Shown here: positions 40,701-48,618 of the stretch, piece after piece
Position numbering within the stretch: position 1 is the stretch's first letter
Layout of the letters: each line of letters starts with the position of its first letter
Assembly (NCBI RefSeq): GCF_022760995.1
Contig: NZ_JAKWJO010000012.1
Span: 20,712 to 84,711 of the forward strand
From: Dyella sedimenti
GTDB lineage: Bacteria > Pseudomonadota > Gammaproteobacteria > Xanthomonadales > Rhodanobacteraceae
Direction of reading: 5' to 3'
Length of the DNA stretch: 64,000 bases
The notes under the pieces: generated by a model
What the model saw: the letters and a program-made list of their open reading frames with translations, nothing else
The model's database searches: none
Told to the model about the DNA's origin: nothing
Made by a program: the position numbers and the translations under genes

Positions 40701-41753
40701 TTATAAGGTCGTCGCGACGCGATTCAAGGCATCGCTGAGCAATCCGGCCGTGGCCTGCACCACCGGAATCACCCGTTCGTAGGCCATGCGGGTCGGCCCG
40801 ATCACCCCGATCGCCCCCAGCACGCGCCCCTGGGCGCCGTAGCTTGCGGTGACCACGCTGCAGCCGTCCAGCGCCGCGAACCCCGATTCCTCGCCGATGA
40901 ACAGCCGCACGCCGGGGGCCTTGGCGCAGACCTCCATCAGCTGCAGCAGCTCGTTCTTCTTCTGGAAGGCCTCGAACAGCTCGCGCAGGCGCTCCAGGTC
41001 GGCCAGTTCCGAATAGCCCATGAGATTGGTCTGGCCGCTGACCAGCACGTCATCGCTCTCGGCTTGCGGGGCGAACGAGGCGGCCGCCAGTTCCACCGCG
41101 CTAGTCAGCAGCCGGCGTAGCTCGCTGCCCGCCTCGCGCAGTTCGCGCAGCAGGTGGGCGCGGATGTCGTCCAGGCGCAAGCCGGCGAAATGGCTGTTGA
41201 GGTAATTGGCCGCCTGTTCCAGCTCGCGGCCGTCCAGCGGCTTGGCCAACTGCACGATGCGGTTCTGCACCTGATTGTCCGAGAACACGAGGATCACCAG
41301 CACGCGGGCGTCGGGCAGCGAGACGAAGTCGATGTGACGCAAGGGAAAGTCCGCCTGGCGCGGCACCGTGACGACACCGGCGAAGCGGGTCATCGCCGAC
41401 AGCAGGGTCGAGACGTTGCCCAGCAGGTCGCGGGTGGTGGTCGGCCCGGGCGGCAGCTCGCGGCGCAGGCGGGCCATCTCGTCCCGCGGCAGGGGCTGCA
41501 GCTCGATCAGGCTGTCCACGAACAGGCGCAGCCCCCGCGGCGTCGGCACGCGGCCGGCCGAGGTATGCGGCGAGGCGACCAGGCCGGCGTCTTCCAGGTC
41601 GGCCATGATGTTGCGGATGGTGGCCGGGCTGACGTCCAGGCCGGAGGAGCGCGACAGCGTGCGCGACCCCACCGGCTCGCCATCGGCGAGGTATTGGGCA
41701 ATCAATGTGCGCAACAGGCGGCGTGCGCGGGCATCGAGATCGGCGGCGGGCAT
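40701..41753 (-). CDS. hrcA: Heat-inducible transcription repressor HrcA
   Basis: A 350-residue repressor. The N-terminal winged helix contains SRTLSRSSGLDVSPATIRNIMADLEDAGLVASPHTSAGRVPT, followed by a GAF-like domain and a C-terminal segment YGAQGRVLGAIGVIGPTRMAYERVIPVV. HrcA normally binds CIRCE, but no CIRCE sequence is visible upstream of this gene. The start at 41753 is chosen over 41834 because MPAADLDARARRLL is conserved. Confidence 0.95.
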   Translation of the reverse strand: MPAADLDARARRLLRTLIAQYLADGEPVGSRTLSRSSGLDVSPATIRNIMADLEDAGLVASPHTSAGRVPTPRGLRLFVDSLIELQPLPRDEMARLRRELPPGPTTTRDLLGNVSTLLSAMTRFAGVVTVPRQADFPLRHIDFVSLPDARVLVILVFSDNQVQNRIVQLAKPLDGRELEQAANYLNSHFAGLRLDDIRAHLLRELREAGSELRRLLTSAVELAAASFAPQAESDDVLVSGQTNLMGYSELADLERLRELFEAFQKKNELLQLMEVCAKAPGVRLFIGEESGFAALDGCSVVTASYGAQGRVLGAIGVIGPTRMAYERVIPVVQATAGLLSDALNRVATTL

Positions 41754-41814
41754 GCTGTAGCAATCCGTGAGACACAAAAGAAATAAGGTCTTGCGTGAAA
41801 GTTTGCAAGAAACC

Positions 41815-41892
41815 AGGGGATGGGGGGCGGACACCAGCTTTCCAGGGCGGCGACCGGTTGTCGCGCCCCCACTACCCGTCCCCCACCCCCAG
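41815..41892. repeat. G/C-run repeat, copy 2
   Basis: A left arm GGGGATGGGGGGCGG and a right arm GCGCCCCCACTACCCGTCCC resemble the element at 23384-23515; the right-arm core is identical except for one base. It fills the divergent hrcA-recN promoter region. Confidence 0.5.
41820..41845 (-). promoter_or_regulatory. hrcA: Candidate sigma-32 promoter of hrcA
   Basis: On the minus strand CTGGAAA (one mismatch to CTTGAAA) is followed after 13 bases by CCCCAT. Closer to the gene an inverted repeat CTTGC-N10-GCAAG occupies 41790-41809. The -10 lies within a G/C-run repeat, so the match may be partly coincidental. Confidence 0.42.
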
Positions 41893-41929
41893 CCGCATAC
41901 AATCGACCGACTTCACCACACCGCATCCC

Positions 41930-43600
41930 ATGCTCACCTCGCTCTACGTCCGCCATTTCGCCGTCGTCGAAGAAGCCGAGATCGCCTTCGGCCCGGGCCT
42001 CACCGTGGTCAGCGGCGAGACCGGCGCCGGCAAGTCCTTGCTGGTGGATGCGCTGATGCTGCTGGCTGGCGCCCGCGCCGACAGCGGCATGGTGCGCACC
42101 GGCAGCGACCGGGCCGAGCTTACCGCCGAATTCGACCTCTCCGGGCTTCCCGAGGCGCGCGAGTGGCTGCGCCAGCAGGAGCTGGACGAGGACGACGGCT
42201 GCCAGCTGCGCCGGGTGATCCGCGCCGAGGGCAGTTCCCGCGCCTGGATCAACGGCCGCCCGGCCAGCGCCAGCCAGTTGGGCGAACTGGCCACCCTGCT
42301 GGTGGAGATCCATGGCCAGCACGAGCACCAGGCCCTGCTCTCGCGCGCCCACCAGATGGAGCTGCTCGACGCCTATGCCGGCAACGAAGCCCTGGTCGTC
42401 CAGGTGCGCGAGCTGGCCACCCAGTGGCGCGAGCTAGGCCAGCGCATCCGTAAGCTCAGCGGCGGCGACGACCGCGAGCAGCGCATCGAGCTGCTGCGCC
42501 ACGAGCTGGAAGAACTGGAGAAATGGGCGCTGCCGCCTGCCGAACTGGCCGAGCTGGAGGCCAGCCACAAGCGCCTGGCCAACGCCGGCCGGCTGGCCGA
42601 GGGCGCGGGCGGCGTGGTCGAGTTGCTCGATGGCGACAGCGAATTCGCGCTGCGCCGCGCGCTGGGCCGCGCGCAGCTGGAAATGAGCAAGCTGGCCGCG
42701 CTGGACGACAAGCTCGCCCCGCTGCTGGAACTGCTGGACAACGCCTCGATCCAGCTCAGCGAGGCAGTCGACGGCCTGGGCCGCTACGCGCTCGACGTCG
42801 ACCTCGACCCCGCGCGCTATGCCGAGGTGGATACCCATCTCACCCGCCTGCACGAACTCTCGCGCCGCCATCGGGTGGGCACGGCGGAACTGCACGACAA
42901 GGCCCGCGCCCTGCGCGACGAACTCGGCGACCTGGAAGGCGCCGGCGACGCCCTGGAGCAACTCGCCTTGCAGCGCCAGCGGTTGCAGCAGCAGTACGAC
43001 GAGGCGGCGGACCGGCTCAGCCATGCCCGTGAGACCGCCGGCCAGCGCCTGGGCGAGGAGGTCAGCGCTCTGATGGCCGAGCTGGGCATGGGGGGCGGCC
43101 GCCTGGTGGTCGAGCTGGAAGCCACCGGCGAGGCAGAACCGGACGCCCAGGGTCGCGAGCGCTGCGAGCTGCTGGTCAGCGCCAACCCCGGCCAACTGCC
43201 GCGCCCACTGCGCAAGGTGGCCTCGGGCGGCGAGCTGGCCCGCATCAGCCTGGCCATCGAGGTGGCCACACTGGGCAAGGATACGATCGGCACCATGGTG
43301 TTCGACGAGGTGGACACCGGCATCGGCGGCGCCGTGGCGGAGGTGGTCGGCCAGAAGCTGCGCGCCCTGGGCGGCCAGCGTCAGGTGCTGTGCGTCACCC
43401 ACCTGCCCCAGGTCGCGGCGCAAGGCCACGCCCACTTGCGTGTGAGCAAGGCCAGCGATGGCGGATCGACCCGCACGCACATCGAGAAACTCGATGCCAA
43501 CGGCCGCCGCGACGAATTGGCGCGCATGCTGGGCGGCGTGGAGATCACCCGCGAGACGCGGGCGCATGCCAAGCAGATGCTGGAGCGGGCGCAGGCCTGA
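41930..43600 (+). CDS. recN: DNA repair protein RecN
   Basis: A 556-residue SMC-like ATPase for double-strand break repair. The Walker A is SGETGAGKSLLVDAL near residue 29. Coiled-coil arms run through the middle. The C-terminal signature LRKVASGGELARISLAIE and the Walker B segment MVFDEVDTGIGGAVAEVVG complete the head. The start MLTSLYVRHFAVVEEAEI is conserved. It is divergent from hrcA, as in other xanthomonads. No SOS box could be identified with confidence. Confidence 0.96.
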   Translation: MLTSLYVRHFAVVEEAEIAFGPGLTVVSGETGAGKSLLVDALMLLAGARADSGMVRTGSDRAELTAEFDLSGLPEAREWLRQQELDEDDGCQLRRVIRAEGSSRAWINGRPASASQLGELATLLVEIHGQHEHQALLSRAHQMELLDAYAGNEALVVQVRELATQWRELGQRIRKLSGGDDREQRIELLRHELEELEKWALPPAELAELEASHKRLANAGRLAEGAGGVVELLDGDSEFALRRALGRAQLEMSKLAALDDKLAPLLELLDNASIQLSEAVDGLGRYALDVDLDPARYAEVDTHLTRLHELSRRHRVGTAELHDKARALRDELGDLEGAGDALEQLALQRQRLQQQYDEAADRLSHARETAGQRLGEEVSALMAELGMGGGRLVVELEATGEAEPDAQGRERCELLVSANPGQLPRPLRKVASGGELARISLAIEVATLGKDTIGTMVFDEVDTGIGGAVAEVVGQKLRALGGQRQVLCVTHLPQVAAQGHAHLRVSKASDGGSTRTHIEKLDANGRRDELARMLGGVEITRETRAHAKQMLERAQA

Positions 43601-43614
43601 GGCCCTGCTCGGCC

Positions 43615-43640
43615 GTCATTCCGGCCTGCGCCGGAATGAC
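43615..43640. repeat. Short palindromic repeat between convergent genes
   Basis: GTCATTCCGGC and GCCGGAATGAC form a perfect 11-bp hairpin with loop CTGC. This is a widespread xanthomonad/pseudomonad-type dispersed palindrome and here separates recN from the convergent regulator gene. Confidence 0.75.
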
Positions 43641-43657
43641 GACATGGGCAGCCGCCC

Positions 43658-44293
43658 TCAGTTCTTGCGCGGCAACAGCCCTCTCTCGGCGGCCATGCGG
43701 TACAGGTCCAGTTCCGAGCCGGCACCCAGCTTGCCCATCAGGCTGGCGCGGTGGATGTAGACGGTCTTCTGCCCGATCCCCAGCTCGCCGGCCACCTGCT
43801 TGGGTGCCCGCCCGGCGGCGAGCAGCAGGAACACCTCGCGCTCGCGCGCGGTCAGGCGGTTGATCGGATCACGGCCCTCGTTGGGCCGCTCGGCGCGACG
43901 CTTGCGCAGGTCGGAGCTGAGGAAGCACTCGCCCTGCATCACCGCGCGCAGGCCGGCCACCAGTTCCTCCGGCGCCACGCCCTTGGTGACATAGCCGCTG
44001 GCGCCCCGGCGCAGGGCCTCGGACACGTAGGGCTCGCCGTCGTGCATGCTCAGCACCACGATGCGGGTATCCGCCGCCACGCTGCGCAAATGCTCGATCA
44101 AGGGCAGCCCGCTACCGTCCGGCAGGGACAGATCGAGCGCCACGAGATCGGGCTTGCGCGAGCCGACCGCCTCCACCGCATCGTCGGCGCTGCGGCACTC
44201 CGCAACTACCTCCAGATCCGGCTCCAGCTCGATCAGTCGCTTGAACCCCTCGCGTACGATGGCATGGTCATCGACCAGGACAATGCTGTACAT
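43658..44293 (-). CDS. NarL/LuxR-type response regulator
   Basis: A 211-residue two-component regulator. The receiver begins MYSIVLVDDHAIVREGF with phospho-acceptor D54 in VALDLSLPDGSG. The C-terminal LuxR helix-turn-helix is LTAREREVFLLLAAGRAPKQVAGELGIGQKTVYIHR. It resembles UhpA/GacA-type regulators. It is divergent from its likely partner kinase across 67 bases; an inverted repeat covers its own start codon. Confidence 0.93.
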   Translation of the reverse strand: MYSIVLVDDHAIVREGFKRLIELEPDLEVVAECRSADDAVEAVGSRKPDLVALDLSLPDGSGLPLIEHLRSVAADTRIVVLSMHDGEPYVSEALRRGASGYVTKGVAPEELVAGLRAVMQGECFLSSDLRKRRAERPNEGRDPINRLTAREREVFLLLAAGRAPKQVAGELGIGQKTVYIHRASLMGKLGAGSELDLYRMAAERGLLPRKN

Positions 44294-44303
44294 GGTGCAT
44301 GTA
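44289..44303. promoter_or_regulatory. Inverted repeat TACAT-N5-ATGTA at the regulator start
   Basis: The perfect inverted repeat spans the start codon of the response regulator gene. A related repeat, ATGTAA-N6-TTACAT, overlaps the stop codon of the partner kinase at 45951-45968. These may be binding sites of the NarL-type regulator. Confidence 0.4.
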
Positions 44304-44360
44304 TAGCAGCCCGAAGGATGGCCGCCTATACCCCTGGTCACGACAGGTAACATCACCGGC

Positions 44361-45956
44361 ATGCCATCGAAAACTCATGTGCTACCTGGTAACGATCTGC
44401 TGCTCGGCGTGGGCTACTTCATGCTCTGGCTGCTGCTCTGGCCCACCGAACAACCCTACTGGATGCTGCCCTACGGCCTGCGCTTCGGCGCGCTGCTGCT
44501 GGCCCCGATGCGGATGTGGCCCTGGCTGCTCGGTGCGGAGGTGGCGGCCACCGGCCTGATCGCGCTGCTGCATGGCCTGCCGCTGGGATGGATCGGCTTC
44601 ATCCTGGGCGAGCTGCCCGAGCCGATCGTGGTGGCGATCTGCCTGTGGCTGATGCGCCGCGCCAACCTGCATGCCAGCCTGCGGGACCCGGAGGACGTGG
44701 CCCGCCTGCTGCTGTCGGCCGCCTTCACCGTGGCCGCCACCACCGCCACCGACGCCGTGCTGCTGGCCCTGGTCCATGCCGCGCCCAGCCCCGACATGCT
44801 GGCTCAGGCGCTGGGTCAGGACCTGCTGGGCAACTACGTCGGCGTGCTGCTGCTGGTGCCGCTGCTGGTGATGCTGCTGCGCGCGCCGCTGAGCCGGCAA
44901 TCGCTGGGACGCCTGCTGATGGATGGCCTGCTGGTGCTGATGCCGGCGCTGGCGATCCTGATGGTGCTGTCCTCGCACGAGGCGCCCCAGCCGCAATTCG
45001 CCCGCGTGCTATCGCTGGCGCCGGTGCTGTTCTTCGCCTTCCGGCATGGCTGGCGGGGGGCCAGCCTGTCCATGCTGATTCCCAGCCTGGGCATGACCCT
45101 GGTCGACCATGTTTCCGGCCATGGCGCCCCCGGCGCGGCCGGCGAACTGTTCCTGGCGGTAGCCGGCACCGGCGCATTGATGCTCGGTTCAGCCACCGAT
45201 GCGCTGCGTCGCAGCAGCGAGCGCGTGGCCGAGCAGAACGTCTATCTCGCCGCGGTGAACCGCCGCCTGGACCACCTGGCGCGCCAGCTGCGGGACGCCG
45301 CCCGCGGCAATCTCCAGGCCGAGGAAAGCCAGCGCCGCCACATGGCCGCCGAGCTGCACGACGAACTGGGCCAGAACCTCACCGCCATCCAGACTCACCT
45401 GAAGCTGGCCCAGTCGCGGCTGGCCCAGGCCGGCATGGACGACATCGGCCTGTCGATCAACGCCATCCTCGGCCACATGCGTCGCGCCCTGCACCGCATG
45501 CTGGACGACCTGCGTCCCGCCGTGCTGGACGAGTTCGGCCTAATGCGCGCGCTGGACGAGGGGCCCATCCGCGACATGCTCAACGCGGCCGGGGTCATCT
45601 ACCGCACCGAACTGCGCGGCGACCCGCGCCTGCTCGATGAAGACACCCGCACGGTGATCTACCGGCTGGTGCAGGAGAGCGCCACCAACGCGGTCAAGCA
45701 CGCCCACGCCGACCTGTTCCAGTTACGCCTACGCATCGGCGAACGCCAGGGCGTGGCCCTGGCGCTGCTGGATATCCGCGACAACGGCATTGGCTTGCCC
45801 GCCCGCGTACCGCGCGGCGGACGGGGCATGCAGGGGATGCGCGACCGGGTGACCGCGCTGGGCGGCCTGTTCCGGGTGCGCCCGGAAGCCCAAGGCGTGC
45901 ATCTGCGCGTATTGCTGCGCAGCAACATGTCAAACGGTGACCACCCTCGCATGTAA
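44361..45956 (+). CDS. MASE1-type membrane sensor histidine kinase
   Basis: A 531-residue kinase of the UhpB/NarX group. The N-terminal about 290 residues form eight or so transmembrane helices of MASE1 type. Then come a short coiled coil (VAEQNVYLAAVNRRLDHLARQLRD) and a HisKA_3 dimerisation domain with H333 in AELHDELGQNLTAI. The HATPase domain carries ESATNAVKHAHAD and DNGIGLP. Paired with the divergent NarL-type regulator. The ligand is unknown; MASE1 domains in related kinases sense small metabolites. Downstream lies a structured RNA candidate rather than a transporter gene. Confidence 0.92.
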   Translation: MPSKTHVLPGNDLLLGVGYFMLWLLLWPTEQPYWMLPYGLRFGALLLAPMRMWPWLLGAEVAATGLIALLHGLPLGWIGFILGELPEPIVVAICLWLMRRANLHASLRDPEDVARLLLSAAFTVAATTATDAVLLALVHAAPSPDMLAQALGQDLLGNYVGVLLLVPLLVMLLRAPLSRQSLGRLLMDGLLVLMPALAILMVLSSHEAPQPQFARVLSLAPVLFFAFRHGWRGASLSMLIPSLGMTLVDHVSGHGAPGAAGELFLAVAGTGALMLGSATDALRRSSERVAEQNVYLAAVNRRLDHLARQLRDAARGNLQAEESQRRHMAAELHDELGQNLTAIQTHLKLAQSRLAQAGMDDIGLSINAILGHMRRALHRMLDDLRPAVLDEFGLMRALDEGPIRDMLNAAGVIYRTELRGDPRLLDEDTRTVIYRLVQESATNAVKHAHADLFQLRLRIGERQGVALALLDIRDNGIGLPARVPRGGRGMQGMRDRVTALGGLFRVRPEAQGVHLRVLLRSNMSNGDHPRM

Positions 45957-45968
45957 GCACTGTTACAT
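45951..45968. promoter_or_regulatory. Inverted repeat ATGTAA-N6-TTACAT
   Basis: An 18-bp palindrome with 6-base arms overlaps the kinase stop codon and lies about 55 bases upstream of the structured RNA candidate. It resembles the GacA recognition pattern TGTAAG-N6-CTTACA in its arms but has a spacing two bases shorter. Confidence 0.4.
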
Positions 45969-46021
45969 AGGAAATTTTCCGATACCCGCCTTGTGAAGGC
46001 TTCGTTACGCTCGCTCCATCG

Positions 46022-46213
46022 ATGTGGGGGAGCCACCATCGCAAGATGGTGAGCCATGCCAACCGTGGGGACGGTGGGCATGAAGAACGGCAGGATGCCG
46101 TTCCGCCGGAATCGGTGGCACAACCAGGCTGCGCGAGCAACTCGCCTTTCTCTGGAGCCATCCGGTAACGGATCAGCCGTTGGGCGGACAGGAGTCCTCC
46201 CGCGGCTTTTTTT
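46022..46213 (+). ncRNA. Putative structured small RNA with GGA loops
   Basis: Six consecutive hairpins are visible: ACCATC-GCAA-GATGGT (46035-46050); a helix CATGCC/GGCATG plus ACCGT/ACGGT with a GGGG loop (46055-46082); AACGGCA-GGA-TGCCGTT (46086-46102); GCGAG-CAA-CTCGC; ATCCG-GTAA-CGGAT (46160-46173); and a terminator stem with an AGGA loop ending in seven T residues (46176-46213). The third contains CAGGATG, the exact CsrB repeat motif, and about eight GGA triplets occur overall. It could titrate CsrA/RsmA. No ORF covers it, and the nearest downstream gene (fur) is on the other strand. Confidence 0.6.
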
Positions 46214-46282
46214 ATGGGCGCATGGACAGCAAAAAGTCCGGCCCAGCCTGCCCGGCCGCCGGCCTCGCGAGGGCTTCAGGCT

Positions 46283-46717
46283 CTACTTGGAGGAATGCCG
46301 GTGCTTCGGGCGCACGTACAGCACCAGGCTGTGGTCCTCGATGACATAGCCGTGCCTGGCCGCGATTTCGTGCTGGAGGCGCTCGATCTCCTCGCTGACG
46401 AACTCGATGACCTTTCCGCTGTCCACATCGATCATGTGGTCATGGTGCTTGCCGCGATCCAGCTCGTAGACGGCCTGGCCGCCCTCGAAGTTGTGCTTGA
46501 CGATGATGCCGGCGGCCTCGAACTGGGTCAGCACCCGGTAGACGGTGGCCAGCCCGATGTCCTCCTGGTCGGCGAGCAGCCGCTTGTAGACGTCCTCGGC
46601 GGTGAGGTGGCGGGCATCCTCATCCTCGAAGATCTGCAGGATGCGCATGCGGGGGTGGGTGACCTTCAACCCGGCTTTGCGCAGTTCTTTGGTTTCCTGT
46701 TCCATAGCAAGCTCCAC
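46283..46717 (-). CDS. fur: Ferric uptake regulator
   Basis: A 144-residue Fur-family repressor. The winged helix (HPRMRILQIFEDEDARHLTAEDVYKRLLADQEDIGLATVYRVL) is followed by the metal-binding and dimerisation part with HHDHMIDVDSGKVIEF. The CxxC pair of E. coli Fur at this place is D/S here, so the structural zinc site of that protein is lacking. It is divergent from bamE across 65 bases, the conserved arrangement. A possible terminator (GC stem then TTTTT on the minus strand at 46231-46262) follows. Confidence 0.96.
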   Translation of the reverse strand: MELAMEQETKELRKAGLKVTHPRMRILQIFEDEDARHLTAEDVYKRLLADQEDIGLATVYRVLTQFEAAGIIVKHNFEGGQAVYELDRGKHHDHMIDVDSGKVIEFVSEEIERLQHEIAARHGYVIEDHSLVLYVRPKHRHSSK

Positions 46718-46782
46718 GCATACGGCGCCCCAAGGCCGTTAGTGTATCATCCAATACCTTTACGATCCGGACGCAACAACGC

Positions 46783-47244
46783 ATGCACAAGCTGATCCGC
46801 ACGCTGGGTTTCGCCATGCTGGGCCTGTCCCTGGCCAGCTGCCGTCTCATCTACGTTCCCGACGTGCAACAGGGCAACCTGCTTGCCAAGAAGACCGTGG
46901 ATCAGCTGCAGCCGGGCATGACCAAGCGCCAGGTGCTGGTACTGATGGGCTCCCCCTCGGTGAACTCCCCGTTCAACCAGAACCAGTGGGACTACGTCTC
47001 CACCCAGCAGCACCGTGGCGGCAACGTCAAGGTCCGCACCCTGACCCTGACCTTCAACAATGACGTGCTGGTGCGCACCGATGGCGACTTCTTCGCCGAG
47101 GACGCGCAGAAGCTGGTGGACGACACCAAGAAATACCACGCCAGCTACCCGGTCGACGAAACCAAGGGCGACAAGAGCACCGGCGGCGCATCGTCCGGCA
47201 AGGACGGCGGCGACAACGGCGGCGGGGAAGACGACGGCCACTGA
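46783..47244 (+). CDS. bamE: Outer membrane assembly lipoprotein BamE
   Basis: A 153-residue lipoprotein. The signal peptide ends in the lipobox LASC (lipidated C20). The SmpA/OmlA domain contains KTVDQLQPGMTKRQVLVLMGSPSV and WDYVSTQQHRGG, typical of BamE. A low-complexity Gly/Asp-rich tail (about residues 127-153) is an extension relative to E. coli. It is part of the beta-barrel assembly complex. It converges on rnfH with only 12 bases between stops. Confidence 0.95.
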   Translation: MHKLIRTLGFAMLGLSLASCRLIYVPDVQQGNLLAKKTVDQLQPGMTKRQVLVLMGSPSVNSPFNQNQWDYVSTQQHRGGNVKVRTLTLTFNNDVLVRTDGDFFAEDAQKLVDDTKKYHASYPVDETKGDKSTGGASSGKDGGDNGGGEDDGH

Positions 47245-47256
47245 TCGCGGCCGGTA

Positions 47257-47538
47257 TCAGCCCTCGTGGGCGCGGCGCCGGCGGGCTTCCTTCGGATCGA
47301 GCGTGAGCGGCCGGTAGATTTCCACCCGGTCGCCCTCGCCCACCGCCTGGTCCGGCGATACCTTGCGGGCGAAGATACCCAGCCGCGACGGATCGACCAC
47401 CAGCCCGGGCACGGCCTGGGCCAGGCCCGACGCCTCGATGGCCTGCATCACCGTGCTTCCCGCCGGCAACGTCACGCGGCGCACGAACTGGCGCGACGGC
47501 CCGGCATAGGCCACCTCCACCGTCACCTGGTCAGCCAT
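47257..47538 (-). CDS. rnfH: RnfH family protein
   Basis: A 93-residue beta-grasp (ubiquitin-like) protein of the RnfH/UPF0125 family. Key segments are VEVAYAGPSRQFVRRVTLPAGSTVMQAIEAS and GDRVEIYRPLTLDPKEARRRRA. Its precise role is unknown. It starts inside the end of ratA with an 8-base overlap, the conserved ratA-rnfH arrangement next to smpB. Confidence 0.93.
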   Translation of the reverse strand: MADQVTVEVAYAGPSRQFVRRVTLPAGSTVMQAIEASGLAQAVPGLVVDPSRLGIFARKVSPDQAVGEGDRVEIYRPLTLDPKEARRRRAHEG

Positions 47539-47962
47539 AGGCGCGTTCCGCCTCGCGGCAGAAGTCGTCCACCATACGGCCGGCCAGCCCCTGGAAACCC
47601 AGCTTGAGCGCGGCGCCCCCCAGCTTGCCGGCATAATCGAAATCCAGCGCGAAGGACACCTTGCAACCGGCGTCGCCGAGCGCGATGAACTCCCACAGGC
47701 CATCCAGGCTGCGGAACGGCCCATCCACCAGGCTCATGCGCAGGCGCTGCGGGCGGACCGTGGTATTGCGGGTGGTGAAGCTCTGGCGGAAGCCGGCATA
47801 CTTGAGATCCAGCTTCGCCACCAGCACATCCTCGCCGCGCTCCAGCACCTGCGCGCCGACGCACCAGGAGAAGCGCTTTGGGTATGCTTCCACCTCATTG
47901 ACCAGGTCGAACATCTGGGCCGGCGAATATCGCACCAGGGCGCTGCGGCGGATCTCGATCAC
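47531..47962 (-). CDS. ratA: RatA/COQ10-like START-domain protein
   Basis: A 143-residue START/Bet v1-like protein. It begins at GTG 47962 (MIEIRRSALVRYSPAQMFDLVNEVEAYP) with a GAGG ribosome site upstream. WCVGAQVLERGEDVLVAKLDL and LWEFIALGDAGCKVSFALDFDYAGKLGG match the family. E. coli RatA was reported to block 70S assembly, while the fold is also that of ubiquinone-binding COQ10; either role is possible. It is divergent from smpB. Confidence 0.93.
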   Translation of the reverse strand: MIEIRRSALVRYSPAQMFDLVNEVEAYPKRFSWCVGAQVLERGEDVLVAKLDLKYAGFRQSFTTRNTTVRPQRLRMSLVDGPFRSLDGLWEFIALGDAGCKVSFALDFDYAGKLGGAALKLGFQGLAGRMVDDFCREAERAYG

Positions 47963-48043
47963 GTCGTCCTCATCATCGCAAATATCACGGGACCCGCCTG
48001 CGACAGGTCCCCATCGGGGCAAACAGCCCGAAGTTTAACGGAC

Positions 48044-48529
48044 ATGGCCAAGCCTAAGGACAAAGACAAACACGCCGGCGGCACCATCGCGCTCAACAAG
48101 CGCGCCCGCCACGAATACCACATCGACCAGCGCTACGAGGCCGGCATCGAGCTGCAGGGCTGGGAAGTGAAGTCGCTGCGTGCCGGACGCATCAATTTCG
48201 GCGATAGCTACGCCATGGTGATCAAGGGCGAGCTCTTCCTCGTCGGCACCTCGATCCCGCCGCTGATCAGCGCCTCCACCCACGTGGTGGCCAACGACCG
48301 CCGTACCCGCAAGCTGCTGCTGCATCGTTCGGAGATCGACCAGTTGATCGGCTCGATCGAACGCAAGGGCTACACCCTCATCCCCATGGCCATGTACTGG
48401 AAAGGCAACAAGGTGAAGGTGGACGTCGGCCTGGCCAAGGGCAAGCAGGCGCACGACAAGCGCGACGCCGAGAAGGAACGCGACTGGCAGCGCGAAAAGC
48501 AGCGCACCATGCGCGCCCACAACCGCTGA
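48044..48529 (+). CDS. smpB: SsrA-binding protein SmpB
   Basis: A 161-residue partner of tmRNA. Family segments are ARHEYHIDQRYEAGIELQGWEVKSLRAGRINF and GLAKGKQAHDKRDAEKERDWQREKQRTMRAHNR, including the C-terminal tail that enters the ribosomal A site. The ssrA gene lies 700 bases downstream on the same strand, beyond a reversed GNAT gene. Confidence 0.97.
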   Translation: MAKPKDKDKHAGGTIALNKRARHEYHIDQRYEAGIELQGWEVKSLRAGRINFGDSYAMVIKGELFLVGTSIPPLISASTHVVANDRRTRKLLLHRSEIDQLIGSIERKGYTLIPMAMYWKGNKVKVDVGLAKGKQAHDKRDAEKERDWQREKQRTMRAHNR

Positions 48530-48555
48530 TCATGACGTTAAGCGAGCCTGGCTTT

Positions 48556-48597
48556 TAGCCCCTCCCCCTGCTCGCAGGGGGAGGCTGGGAGGGGGGG
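48556..48597. repeat. C/G-rich dispersed hairpin repeat
   Basis: CCTCCCCCTG and CAGGGGGAGG form a perfect 10-bp stem with loop CTCG, followed by CTGGGAGGGGGGG. This motif is a common dispersed repeat in xanthomonads and pseudomonads; here it separates smpB from the convergent GNAT gene. Confidence 0.7.
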
Positions 48598-48618
48598 CCG
48601 CTCGTCCACGGAAACTCC

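Noticed and set aside
41754..41929. Search for a CIRCE element upstream of hrcA
   Set aside because: No TTAGCACTC/GAGTGCTAA pair is present; only sigma-32-like elements and a short unrelated inverted repeat were seen.
46718..46782. Fur box in the fur/bamE divergent promoter
   Set aside because: No sequence close to the 19-bp GATAATGATAATCATTATC pattern could be found.
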